This document shows positions 28,777-35,890 of a stretch of 64,000 nt of DNA, in pieces. The stretch's first letter is position 1. The number at the start of each line of letters is the position of its first letter. The notes under the pieces were generated by a model, which saw only the letters and a program-made list of their open reading frames with translations, did no database searches and was not told the DNA's origin. This stretch comes from Rhizobium sp. JAB6 (GTDB taxonomy: Bacteria; Pseudomonadota; Alphaproteobacteria; Rhizobiales; Rhizobiaceae): contig NZ_PYJQ01000001.1 in assembly GCF_003024605.1 (NCBI RefSeq), positions 837,107-901,106 of the forward strand. Direction: 5' to 3'. The position numbers and the translations under genes are program-made.

Positions 28777-29679
28777 TCAGCTTGATTTCGCCATCGCCGC
28801 GGCGAGTTGATCAACGTTATAACGGAACATTTTTTCGTAAGTCGAAGCCGGTCCGTTGGCCTTTGAAAGCGATTCGACATAAAGCTCACCGCCGGGCTCG
28901 GCGCCGGTTGCCTTGGCAACCTGCTTGACGAGGCGCGGATCGTTCGAGTTTTCGAAGAAATAGGTCTTCACATGCTCGGTCTTGATCTGCTCGATCAGCT
29001 TGGCGACATTGGCGGCCGAGGCTTCCGTCTCGGTGGAAACGCCGAGCGGCGACAGGAAATTGACCTTGTATTCGCGGCCGAAATAACCGAAGGCGTCGTG
29101 GCTGGTCAGCACCTTGCGGCGGTCTTCCGGGATCTTGTCGAACTTGCCGTGCGCATAGGCGTCGAGCTCGCTCAGCATTTTGGTGTACCGTTCGGCATTC
29201 GCCTTAAAGTCAGCGGCATCGGCCGGATCGGCAGCGGAAAGAGCCTTCTCGATATTGGCGACCCAGATCTTCACATTGACCGGACTGTTCCACACATGCG
29301 GATCGGTGACCGTCTTGCCGTCATCGACCATCGTACGCGTGTCGATGCCTTCGGAGACAACGACGGGCGTTCCCTTGTAGCCAGAGGCGCTGATCAGCCG
29401 GTCCATCCAGCCTTCCAGCCCTTCGCCGCTGACGAAGACGACCTTGGCGGCATTCAGCGTCTTGGCATCGGCCGGCGAAGGCTCGAATTCATGAGGATCG
29501 CCGTTAGGGCCGACGAGGCTCGATACCTTCACATGGTCGCCGCCGACATGCTTGACCACATCGGCAAGCACGGTGAAGGACGCCACGACATTGAGCGTTT
29601 CGGCGGAGGCCGGTGCGGCAACGCCGAAGGCGACGAAGGCCGCCGCCGCGGCTGAGAGGAGCAGTCTCTGTGTGTTCAT
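28777..29679 (-). CDS. Metal ABC transporter, substrate-binding protein (zinc-type)
   Basis: A Sec signal peptide (residues 1-26) precedes a cluster A-I solute-binding protein. Likely metal ligands are the histidines in DPHEFEPSP, DPHVWNSP and SHDAFGYFG, with an acidic residue near NSNDPRLV. The long His/Asp-rich loop of classic ZnuA is missing, so it resembles AztC-like zinc binders. Manganese cannot be excluded from the protein alone, but the Zur-like box upstream of the operon supports zinc. The start is ATG 29679. It is the last gene of the operon. Confidence 0.88.
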   Translation of the reverse strand: MNTQRLLLSAAAAAFVAFGVAAPASAETLNVVASFTVLADVVKHVGGDHVKVSSLVGPNGDPHEFEPSPADAKTLNAAKVVFVSGEGLEGWMDRLISASGYKGTPVVVSEGIDTRTMVDDGKTVTDPHVWNSPVNVKIWVANIEKALSAADPADAADFKANAERYTKMLSELDAYAHGKFDKIPEDRRKVLTSHDAFGYFGREYKVNFLSPLGVSTETEASAANVAKLIEQIKTEHVKTYFFENSNDPRLVKQVAKATGAEPGGELYVESLSKANGPASTYEKMFRYNVDQLAAAMAKSS

Positions 29680-29698
29680 GCGAGTCTCCTTGTTCGGA

Positions 29699-30571
29699 TT
29701 AGCCCCGGAGATGGGGACGGGGGAAGAGCCGCCGGGCAAGGCCCGAGGGTGCGAAGAGAATGGAAAAGCCGTAGATCAAGCTGGCGGTGATGATGATGGT
29801 CGGGCCTGACGCGAATTCGAGATGGTAGGAGGCGATGAGGCCGACATAGCCTGACGCCATCGCCGTTCCTGTCGCGATCATCATCATGGCGGGCAGGCCG
29901 CGCGACCAGAGCTGCGCCACGGCCGCGGGCAACATCATCAGCCCGACGGCCATCAGCGTGCCGAGCGCCTGGAAGCTGGCGACGAGATTGAGAACGACGA
30001 GCAGCAGGAACAGGAAGTGATAAAGCGGCCCGCGCCCGCCGACGGCCCGCAGGAAACCGGGATCGAAGCATTCCATCACGAGCGGGCGGTAGATGACGGC
30101 GAGCGTCAGCAGCGTCGCCGTGGTGATCGCGCCGATCTGGTAGAGGGCAGGGGCGTCGATTGCGAGGATGGTGCCGAAGAGCACATGCAGGAGATCGATG
30201 TTGGAGCCGCGCAGCGATACGATGAGAACGCCAAGCGCCAGCGAGGCCAGATAGAAGCTCGCGAAACTCGCATCCTCCTGCAGCACCGTCGTGCGGCTGA
30301 CGAGGCCTGACAGCAGCGCCACCGAAAGGCCGGCGACAAGGCCGCCCAGCCCCATGGCGGTCAGCGAAAGAGAGCCGGCAATGAGATAGCCGATGGCGGC
30401 GCCAGGCAGGACGGCGTGGCTCATGGCATCGCCCATCAGGCTCATGCGCCGGAGCATCAGGAAGACGCCGATCGGCCCTGAGCCGAGGCCGAGGCAAATA
30501 CACGCGATCAGCGCGCGCCGCATGAAACCATAATCCGCAAAGGGCGCGAGGAAGACGTCGTATATGGTCAT
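29699..30571 (-). CDS. Metal ABC transporter, permease
   Basis: This polytopic protein of 290 residues is an ABC-3 family permease for zinc or manganese. It has about eight transmembrane helices, and the conserved RRMSLMGDAMSHAVLPGAAIGY segment contacts the ATPase. ATG 30571 overlaps the ATPase stop as ATGA, indicating coupled translation. The substrate-binding protein gene follows 19 bases later. Confidence 0.92.
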   Translation of the reverse strand: MTIYDVFLAPFADYGFMRRALIACICLGLGSGPIGVFLMLRRMSLMGDAMSHAVLPGAAIGYLIAGSLSLTAMGLGGLVAGLSVALLSGLVSRTTVLQEDASFASFYLASLALGVLIVSLRGSNIDLLHVLFGTILAIDAPALYQIGAITTATLLTLAVIYRPLVMECFDPGFLRAVGGRGPLYHFLFLLLVVLNLVASFQALGTLMAVGLMMLPAAVAQLWSRGLPAMMMIATGTAMASGYVGLIASYHLEFASGPTIIITASLIYGFSILFAPSGLARRLFPRPHLRG

Positions 30572-31350
30572 TCGCACAGCTCCCGCTTCACGAGGCCGCC
30601 TTCGTCATGCTCTTCTTCCGGCAGGCATGTCTCGGCTTCCTCGTCCCAGTGCTCGGCCATGGCGCGCGCCTCGATGAGATTGCCGGGGCTCATGATATCC
30701 TGCGTCTTTCCCCATCCCACGAGTTCGCGGGCGATCAGCAGCGTTTCCGGGAAATAGCTTCGCACCTGCTCGAAATCGTGCAGCACGGCGATGACGGTGC
30801 GCCCCTCCCCGTTCCATTGCAGCACGAGGTCGAGAAGATCGCGCGTCGTCCGCTGGTCGATCGCCGTGAAGGGTTCGTCCAGCAGGATGACACGGGCATC
30901 CTGCAGCAGCAGCCGCGCAAAGAGCACGCGCTGGAACTGTCCGGCCGAAAGTGAGCCGATATGCCTTTTTTCGAAACCCGAGAGCCCGACAATGCCAAGC
31001 GCCTCGCGCGCCCGCTCGGCATCCTCTCGGGAAAATTGGCCGAAAGCACCGGCATTCTTCCAGGTGCCTAGCATGACGGTATCGGCGACCGAAATTGGAA
31101 AGCGTCTGACGATATCGGACACTTGCGGCAGGTAGCCGAAATCGTTGCGCGTCAGCGCCCCTCGATCGATCGACCCTTCCGCCGGCCGTAATTCGCCGAC
31201 GATGGCCTTGAGCAGGGTCGACTTTCCCGCCCCGTTCGGCCCGGCAATCGCCGTCAGACTGCCGGCCGCAAAGCCGCCCGAGATGTGATGCACGGCGGGA
31301 TGACGCTCATAGGTGACGGTGAGATTGTCGAGGCGGATGATGTCGCTCAT
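30568..31350 (-). CDS. Metal ABC transporter, ATP-binding protein
   Basis: The nucleotide-binding domain shows Walker A GPNGAGKST, the signature LSAGQFQRVLFARLL (LSAGQ), and Walker B VILLDEP. It powers uptake with the permease encoded next. A short His/Glu-rich C-terminus (CLPEEEHDEGG) is visible. Its ATG overlaps the stop of the 42-residue membrane protein as ATGA, so four genes are chained by overlaps or short gaps. Confidence 0.92.
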   Translation of the reverse strand: MSDIIRLDNLTVTYERHPAVHHISGGFAAGSLTAIAGPNGAGKSTLLKAIVGELRPAEGSIDRGALTRNDFGYLPQVSDIVRRFPISVADTVMLGTWKNAGAFGQFSREDAERAREALGIVGLSGFEKRHIGSLSAGQFQRVLFARLLLQDARVILLDEPFTAIDQRTTRDLLDLVLQWNGEGRTVIAVLHDFEQVRSYFPETLLIARELVGWGKTQDIMSPGNLIEARAMAEHWDEEAETCLPEEEHDEGGLVKRELCE

Positions 31351-31475
31351 GCCAGCGCCACTGCCCAGCCGATTGCCCCCCAGAGTAACGCTACGCCAAT
31401 GGCCACGTAGGCAAGGCGCATCAGAGCCGAGCGTCCCATGAGGGACGATGCGAAGGGATCACGGTTAAAGGGCAT
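31347..31475 (-). CDS. 42-residue single-span membrane protein at the head of the metal transporter operon
   Basis: ATG 31475 to TGA 31347-31349 encodes MPFNRDPFASSLMGRSALMR followed by one hydrophobic helix (LAYVAIGVALLWGAIGWAVA) and a short end. The stop overlaps the ATPase start as ATGA, and a Zur-like box lies 14 bases upstream of the start, so the gene is probably real and coexpressed with the transporter. The family is unknown to me. It could be a small accessory subunit or only a leader peptide that couples translation. Confidence 0.6.
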   Translation of the reverse strand: MPFNRDPFASSLMGRSALMRLAYVAIGVALLWGAIGWAVALA

Positions 31476-31488
31476 TCCCGAGCTTTCA

Positions 31489-31504
31489 TTATGTAATAAC
31501 ATTA
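31489..31504 (-). promoter_or_regulatory. Zur-like operator before the metal transporter operon
   Basis: TTATGTAATAACATTA is symmetric at 12 of 16 positions (T-ATGT-AT-ACAT-A). This matches the form of Zur boxes, which repress zinc uptake genes when zinc is plentiful. It lies 14 bases upstream of the first gene of the operon. No zur gene is in the window. Confidence 0.7.
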
Positions 31505-31660
31505 CGGGGTAGTAGCCGACGAAATGCGGCAAAAAAGAGGCGGATGGGAAATTGATAACGGTTGAGCCCTGGCAATTGGTTCTTTCCACCGACAATGCTA
31601 TATACGGTGCATTAATTGCTATTCGGTGACCTGGTTCGGCGATCGGGAAGGGAGACGCTT

Positions 31661-31906
31661 ATGAATGTTTCTATCGGTGAACGCTGGGAAAAATTCGTCG
31701 AGAGAACGGTGGAAGAGGGTCGTTACAGCTCCGCGAGCGAGGTTGTGCGCGAAGGTCTCCGGCTCGTAGAGGAGCGTGAAGCCAAAATAGCAGCTCTGCG
31801 GCGTACTCTGGAGGCATCGATCGATCGCGGCGGCGATATATCTGACGAGGAGCTTGGCGCCGCTTTGGAAGCCAAGGCTGCCGAACTGGCAAAAGAAAGC
31901 ACTTGA
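31661..31906 (+). CDS. ParD-like antitoxin of a type II toxin-antitoxin system
   Basis: The 81-residue protein begins MNVSIGERWEKFVERTVEEGRY, then SSASEVVREGLRLVEEREAK, the ribbon-helix-helix pattern of the CopG/ParD (CC2985-like) antitoxins. The acidic C-terminal half would wrap the toxin. It is preceded by AAGGGAGA and its stop abuts the toxin GTG start. It probably represses its own promoter. Confidence 0.88.
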   Translation: MNVSIGERWEKFVERTVEEGRYSSASEVVREGLRLVEEREAKIAALRRTLEASIDRGGDISDEELGAALEAKAAELAKEST

Positions 31907-32233
31907 GTGCCTCGGCTTCGTTATACAGCCGCTGCGCAAGATAACATCCTGGATATTCTTGTATTCATAGCGCGTCAAAGCGGCAGTCCAAAGGTCGCTT
32001 TGAAATTCACAGCGGAGCTACGCCGCAAATGCGCAAGTCTTGCGGCCTTACCCGGTCAAATGGGCCGTCCGCGCCCGGAACTGAGAGACGATATCCGCAG
32101 CTTCGCATTTCGTGGGCATATGATCTTTTTCCGCTATGTCGACGATGTTTTCGAGGTTTTGAATGTGTTCGAAGGACATCGTGATTTCGACAGTTATTTC
32201 AATGATGAAGACAAAAACAAGGGGCGCTTTTGA
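31907..32233 (+). CDS. ParE-like toxin of a type II toxin-antitoxin system
   Basis: The 108-residue protein has the RelE/ParE fold pattern: YTAAAQDNILDILVFIARQSG at the start, KCASLAALPGQMGRPRPELRDDIRSF in the middle and HMIFFRYVDDVFEVLNVFEGHRDF at the end. ParE toxins inhibit gyrase, RelE toxins cleave mRNA; the ParD-type partner favours ParE. It starts with GTG directly after the antitoxin stop. Confidence 0.88.
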   Translation: MPRLRYTAAAQDNILDILVFIARQSGSPKVALKFTAELRRKCASLAALPGQMGRPRPELRDDIRSFAFRGHMIFFRYVDDVFEVLNVFEGHRDFDSYFNDEDKNKGRF

Positions 32234-32243
32234 GACGCCCCTT
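32211..32243 (-). terminator. Intrinsic terminator of the peroxiredoxin gene, shared with parE
   Basis: AAGGGGCG and CGCCCCTT form a perfect eight-pair stem (32219-32226 and 32236-32243). Read leftward it is followed by a T-rich run (TTGTTTTTGT). Read rightward it overlaps the parE stop and has a weaker T-run, so it may serve both genes. Confidence 0.75.
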
Positions 32244-32265
32244 ATTTCTTCCATCCATCAAAATC

Positions 32266-32751
32266 TTAAAGCTGCTCCATCATCGCAGCGGCGCCCGAAA
32301 CCGTCGCTTGGCCGGGACTTTCCTCAATGTTCAGCGTCTTCACCACACCGTCTTCCACCAGCATGGAATAACGCTTGGAACGAATGCCAAGGCCGCCGGC
32401 AGAAAGATCGGCCTCAAGACCGAGAGCCTTGGTGAAGGAGCCGTCCCAGTCGGCGAGGAAGTGTATCTTGCCCATGCCGCCGGACGATTGTGCCCAGGCG
32501 CCCATCACGTGCCAGTCGTTGATGGAAACGACGGCGATGTCATCGACGCCCTTGGCGAGAATGGTGTCGCGGTTTTCGAGAAAGCCCGGCAGGTGATTGA
32601 GCGAGCAGGTGGGCGTAAACGCACCGGGCACGGCGAAGAGCACGACGCGCTTGCCGGCAAAGAGCTGTTCGGTGCTGATCTCGACCGGGCCGTCGGCGGT
32701 TTTTTCCTTGAAGGTGGCGGCAGGCAGCGTGTCGCCGATGGCGATAGTCAT
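32266..32751 (-). CDS. Peroxiredoxin (Prx5 subfamily)
   Basis: This thiol peroxidase of 161 residues reduces hydrogen and organic peroxides. The peroxidatic cysteine is in PGAFTPTCSLNHLPGF (Cys49). There is no second conserved cysteine, which suggests a 1-Cys mechanism with glutathione or glutaredoxin as reductant, as in bacterial Prx5 proteins. VVSINDWHVMGAWAQS is also typical of the subfamily. No signal peptide is seen, so it is cytoplasmic. Confidence 0.92.
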   Translation of the reverse strand: MTIAIGDTLPAATFKEKTADGPVEISTEQLFAGKRVVLFAVPGAFTPTCSLNHLPGFLENRDTILAKGVDDIAVVSINDWHVMGAWAQSSGGMGKIHFLADWDGSFTKALGLEADLSAGGLGIRSKRYSMLVEDGVVKTLNIEESPGQATVSGAAAMMEQL

Positions 32752-32833
32752 GGCACTCTCCTTGGTCGTTGTTTCGGGGCGCTCGAATGGCCGCCGATGG
32801 CATGAAGACGGTTCAGAGAACTATAGATCCGGC

Positions 32834-33661
32834 CTATTCCAGCGCAAGAGTGGTTTCCATCGCCCGGTCGCCATCGACAACGAGGATGCCCCAGCTCTTG
32901 CCCTTCGGATCGTAATCCTTCGGCAGCTTGCCGATCTCGATATCGGCCGAGAAGGTGGTTCCCTCGTGCTTTGCATTCGCCTGCTGAAAGAATACATAGC
33001 CCGATGGCCCCGTGACGTAGATTTCGGGCGCCTTTCCTCCCGCTTCCGGCAGCGTCAGCCGCAGCGAGAGGCTCTTGGCGTCAGCTGAGATCTGATAATT
33101 CTGGATTGCGAAATCCGCGGAGGGGGCTTCGGGAAGCACCGCCTGCGCCGCATCGAGCAAGGCCAGCTCGCGCGAGGTCGGTTGTGCATTTGCCGGCAAG
33201 GGCAAGGAATATTCGGCCTGGAAGGGGATGCAGATATCCTTGCAGAGGCCGACGAAAGCCGTCAATTCGAGCTTGTCCGGTGCCTCGCCGGTGACGCGAA
33301 GATCGAGCGGAAACGTGACCGGAGCGTCGTAGCCGATTTCCCGGACAGGGCCGACGCTGATTGGTTTCGGTACCGGGTAGCTCGCCCTTGCCAATGTTAC
33401 GCCGCTGCCCGGTGCCGGCGTTATTTGCGGCGGAATTCCGCCCTGACCTGGCTCGCGCCAATAGGTGATCCAGCCCGGCTCCGGTTCGATCTGCAAGGCG
33501 GCGCGGATATGCCCTTGGGTGTCCGGCGCCAGCGCAACCAGACGCATTCTGCCGCCCTGATTGTCTACCCAGTCGCTCGTTGCGGCATGGACCGCCGCGG
33601 TCCCGCAAAAGAAAGTGGCGAGAAGGGCCGTCAGGCGGGCAATGGTACTTATTTCGATCAT
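32834..33661 (-). CDS. DsbD alpha-domain-like periplasmic protein
   Basis: After a signal peptide (residues 1-26), this 275-residue protein resembles the N-terminal DsbD/ScsB-type periplasmic domain. The landmarks are GWITYWREPGQGGIPP and the cysteine pair GLCKDICIPF, with FQAEYSLPLP after it. The membrane and thioredoxin-like domains of full DsbD are absent, so it needs another partner to receive electrons. It would hand reducing equivalents to periplasmic thiol proteins. It is divergent from yqgE. Confidence 0.8.
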   Translation of the reverse strand: MIEISTIARLTALLATFFCGTAAVHAATSDWVDNQGGRMRLVALAPDTQGHIRAALQIEPEPGWITYWREPGQGGIPPQITPAPGSGVTLARASYPVPKPISVGPVREIGYDAPVTFPLDLRVTGEAPDKLELTAFVGLCKDICIPFQAEYSLPLPANAQPTSRELALLDAAQAVLPEAPSADFAIQNYQISADAKSLSLRLTLPEAGGKAPEIYVTGPSGYVFFQQANAKHEGTTFSADIEIGKLPKDYDPKGKSWGILVVDGDRAMETTLALE

Positions 33662-33801
33662 GCAGCAAGGATTTAGCCGATCGAGCTGCCAGGAGCCAGC
33701 GCGGACGAAGAGCCAAATGATCATTTTCAGTTGATTGATTTATGACATTGCCCCATCTTGATCATAGGCGGTGCAGTTGCGGACTGCGGTCAGGAGGCAC
33801 A

Positions 33802-34407
33802 ATGTCCCTATCAACGCTGAAGAATAGACGCGAAAGAGGTTTTCTCGACGGTCAGTTCCTGATCGCCATGCCGGGCATGGAGGATCGGAATTTCCATCGA
33901 ACGGTGATTTATATCTGCGCCCATTCCGATGCCGGTGCCATGGGCTTCGTCATCAATCGGGCTCAGAAGCTGACATTCACCGATGTGCTGCTACATCTCG
34001 AAATGATCAAGGACGACGACGCGATCGTGCTGCCGCAGAGGGCGCGCGACTTCCCTATCCAAACCGGCGGTCCCGTCGAAAGCGGCCGAGGTTTCGTTCT
34101 GCATTCGGACGACTATATCAGCGACAGCAGCATCCCGGTCAGCGACGACATCAGCCTGACGGCGACGCTCGATATCGTACGGGCGATTTCCAGGGGGAGC
34201 GGCCCGAAACGTGCCACGATGCTGCTCGGCTATGCCGGCTGGGGCGCAGGCCAGCTCGAAGCCGAGATCGGAAATAATGGCTGGCTGAATTGCCCGGCAA
34301 ACGAAGAGCTGATCTTCGATCGAAGTCTCGACAACAAGTATGATCGCGCGCTGGCTCTGATGGGCATCAATCCTGCGATGCTATCGCTGCAGGCGGGGCA
34401 TAGCTGA
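33802..34407 (+). CDS. YqgE/AlgH family protein
   Basis: The N-terminus has the family signature [25 protein letters not shown], and [27 protein letters not shown] and [16 protein letters not shown] follow. Members are widespread and structurally defined but have no settled function. The 201-residue length is normal. ATG 33802 follows AGGAGGCACA closely. A stress-type promoter and the csbD gene follow on the same strand. Confidence 0.9.
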   Translation: MSLSTLKNRRERGFLDGQFLIAMPGMEDRNFHRTVIYICAHSDAGAMGFVINRAQKLTFTDVLLHLEMIKDDDAIVLPQRARDFPIQTGGPVESGRGFVLHSDDYISDSSIPVSDDISLTATLDIVRAISRGSGPKRATMLLGYAGWGAGQLEAEIGNNGWLNCPANEELIFDRSLDNKYDRALALMGINPAMLSLQAGHS

Positions 34408-34418
34408 GCCGATATGCC

Positions 34419-34480
34419 GCTATTTTGGAACGAAATAGCCTAGGTGACGTTTTCTTGTCACCGACGGCAATTCCGCCGTC
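34419..34480. repeat. Three consecutive perfect inverted repeats between yqgE and csbD
   Basis: GCTATTT-N7-AAATAGC (34419-34439), GGTGAC-N8-GTCACC (34443-34462) and GACGGC-N6-GCCGTC (34463-34480) follow each other with 3 and 0 bases between. The first two enclose or overlap the EcfG promoter elements; the third falls in the csbD leader, 21 bases before the start codon. They could form hairpins in RNA or cruciform-like operators in DNA. Confidence 0.7.
34427..34451 (+). promoter_or_regulatory. EcfG-type general stress response promoter before csbD
   Basis: GGAAC (34427-34431) and CGTT (34448-34451) are separated by 16 bases, matching the alphaproteobacterial EcfG consensus GGAAC-N16/17-CGTT exactly. 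The first motif lies in the loop of an inverted repeat. The second overlaps the start of the next one. The csbD-like gene begins 51 bases after the CGTT. Confidence 0.8.
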
Positions 34481-34501
34481 TCAGGCAAGGAGGCGTCAGA
34501 G

Positions 34502-34693
34502 ATGAGCAGCACGACCGACAAGGTGTCCGGTAAGATGAATGAAATGGCCGGTAAGGCCAGGCAGGCGGCCGGCAAGGCGACCGATGACAAGGAAATGCGC
34601 GCCAAGGGTTCTGCCCAGGAAGCCAAAGGCAAGATGCAGAGCGCCGTTGGCAAGGCGAAGGATAAGGTCAAGGGTGCAGTCGACCGGATGTGA
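34502..34693 (+). CDS. CsbD family stress protein
   Basis: This 63-residue, highly charged Lys/Ala-rich protein has the CsbD pattern (KVSGKMNEMAGKARQAAGKATDD). In Bacillus, CsbD is controlled by the general stress sigma factor; the promoter motif here suggests parallel control by EcfG. The molecular function is unknown. It has a good ribosome site (AAGGAGG) and appears to be transcribed alone or with the metallopeptidase gene downstream. Confidence 0.88.
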   Translation: MSSTTDKVSGKMNEMAGKARQAAGKATDDKEMRAKGSAQEAKGKMQSAVGKAKDKVKGAVDRM

Positions 34694-34827
34694 CTGCTTG
34701 CATTTGCCAGATCCATGATCGCCGCTCCGTCAGGATGGATGTTGTAGCGGCGGTAATGGGAGGAAGGGCCTGTTACGGAAACGTGGCAGGCTCTTTACTG
34801 TCGGCCAATAATTTTCCGAGGGTACGC

Positions 34828-35883
34828 ATGCGGCTTTTCACCTGCGACCATTGCGGCCAGCCCGTTCACTTCGATAACAGACAATGCGTCCGCTGCGGCC
34901 ATCAGCTCGGTTTCATTCCGGATCGCCTGGCGATATACGCGCTGGAAGCTGAAAATGCCGCCAATTGGCATCCGGTGTCCGAGCCGGCACACCATGTGCG
35001 GTTTTGCGCGAACGCCGGACTCGATATCTGCAATTGGCTCATCGATGCGGACGATCCGCAACCCTATTGCGTCGCCTGCCGGCACAATCGTCTCGTGCCG
35101 AACACCGGCACTGAACAGGGCGTAGATCGCTGGAGGCGTATGGGCCAGGCGCAGCGGCATTTGTTCTATTCGCTCTTGCGCTGGAACCTGCCGCATCCCG
35201 ATCGGCAGCAGGACCCCCAAAGTGGGCTCGTCTTCGATTTTCTCGAGGATGAGGTGCAGGGCGATACCGTGGTCCCGGCGATGACCGGTCATGAGGAGGG
35301 ACTGATCGCGATCCGAGCCGCCGAGGCCGACGATGTGACGCGCGAACAGGCGCGTACCTCGATGAACGAGCCATATCGCACCTTGCTCGGCCACTTCCGC
35401 CATGAGATCGGTCATTTCATCTGGAACAAGCTTGTCCGCGACCGCGATCAGTTCGATGCCTTTCGCGCCGTCTTCGGCGACGAGCGCGCCGACTATGGTT
35501 TGGCACTTCAGGCTCATTACGAGAACGGGCCGCCCGCGAACTGGCAGGAAAGTTTCATCAGCGCCTATGCCAGCTCCCATCCCTGGGAAGATTTCGCGGA
35601 ATGCTTCGCGCATTATCTGCACATCGTGGATACGCTGGAAACGGCGCGCTCCTTCGGCTTGGCGATCGATCCTCACCGCTATCACGACATGGCGGCCGAA
35701 GTGGACTTCGACCCCTATAAGGCTAAAAGCGCCGAGCAGCTCGTCAATGCCTGGATCCCGTTGAGCGTGGCGATCAATTCCATCCAGCGCAGCATGGGGC
35801 AGCCGGATTCCTATCCCTTCATCCTCTCGCCGCCGGTAGTTGCCAAGCTCGACTATATCAGGGAATTGATCGACAGCGCCTGA
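34828..35883 (+). CDS. Zinc-ribbon metallopeptidase-like protein (COG4307)
   Basis: An N-terminal zinc ribbon (CDHCGQPVHFDNRQCVRCGH) is followed by a cytoplasmic domain. A HExxH-type site is visible in HFRHEIGHFIWNKLV, with the likely third ligand in HPWEDFAECFAHYLHI. Members of this family are annotated as putative zinc-binding metallo-peptidases. No signal peptide is present. The start is ATG 34828 after GAGGG; a longer frame upstream is not conserved in character. The substrate is unknown. Confidence 0.8.
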   Translation: MRLFTCDHCGQPVHFDNRQCVRCGHQLGFIPDRLAIYALEAENAANWHPVSEPAHHVRFCANAGLDICNWLIDADDPQPYCVACRHNRLVPNTGTEQGVDRWRRMGQAQRHLFYSLLRWNLPHPDRQQDPQSGLVFDFLEDEVQGDTVVPAMTGHEEGLIAIRAAEADDVTREQARTSMNEPYRTLLGHFRHEIGHFIWNKLVRDRDQFDAFRAVFGDERADYGLALQAHYENGPPANWQESFISAYASSHPWEDFAECFAHYLHIVDTLETARSFGLAIDPHRYHDMAAEVDFDPYKAKSAEQLVNAWIPLSVAINSIQRSMGQPDSYPFILSPPVVAKLDYIRELIDSA

Positions 35884-35890
35884 TCAAGAC

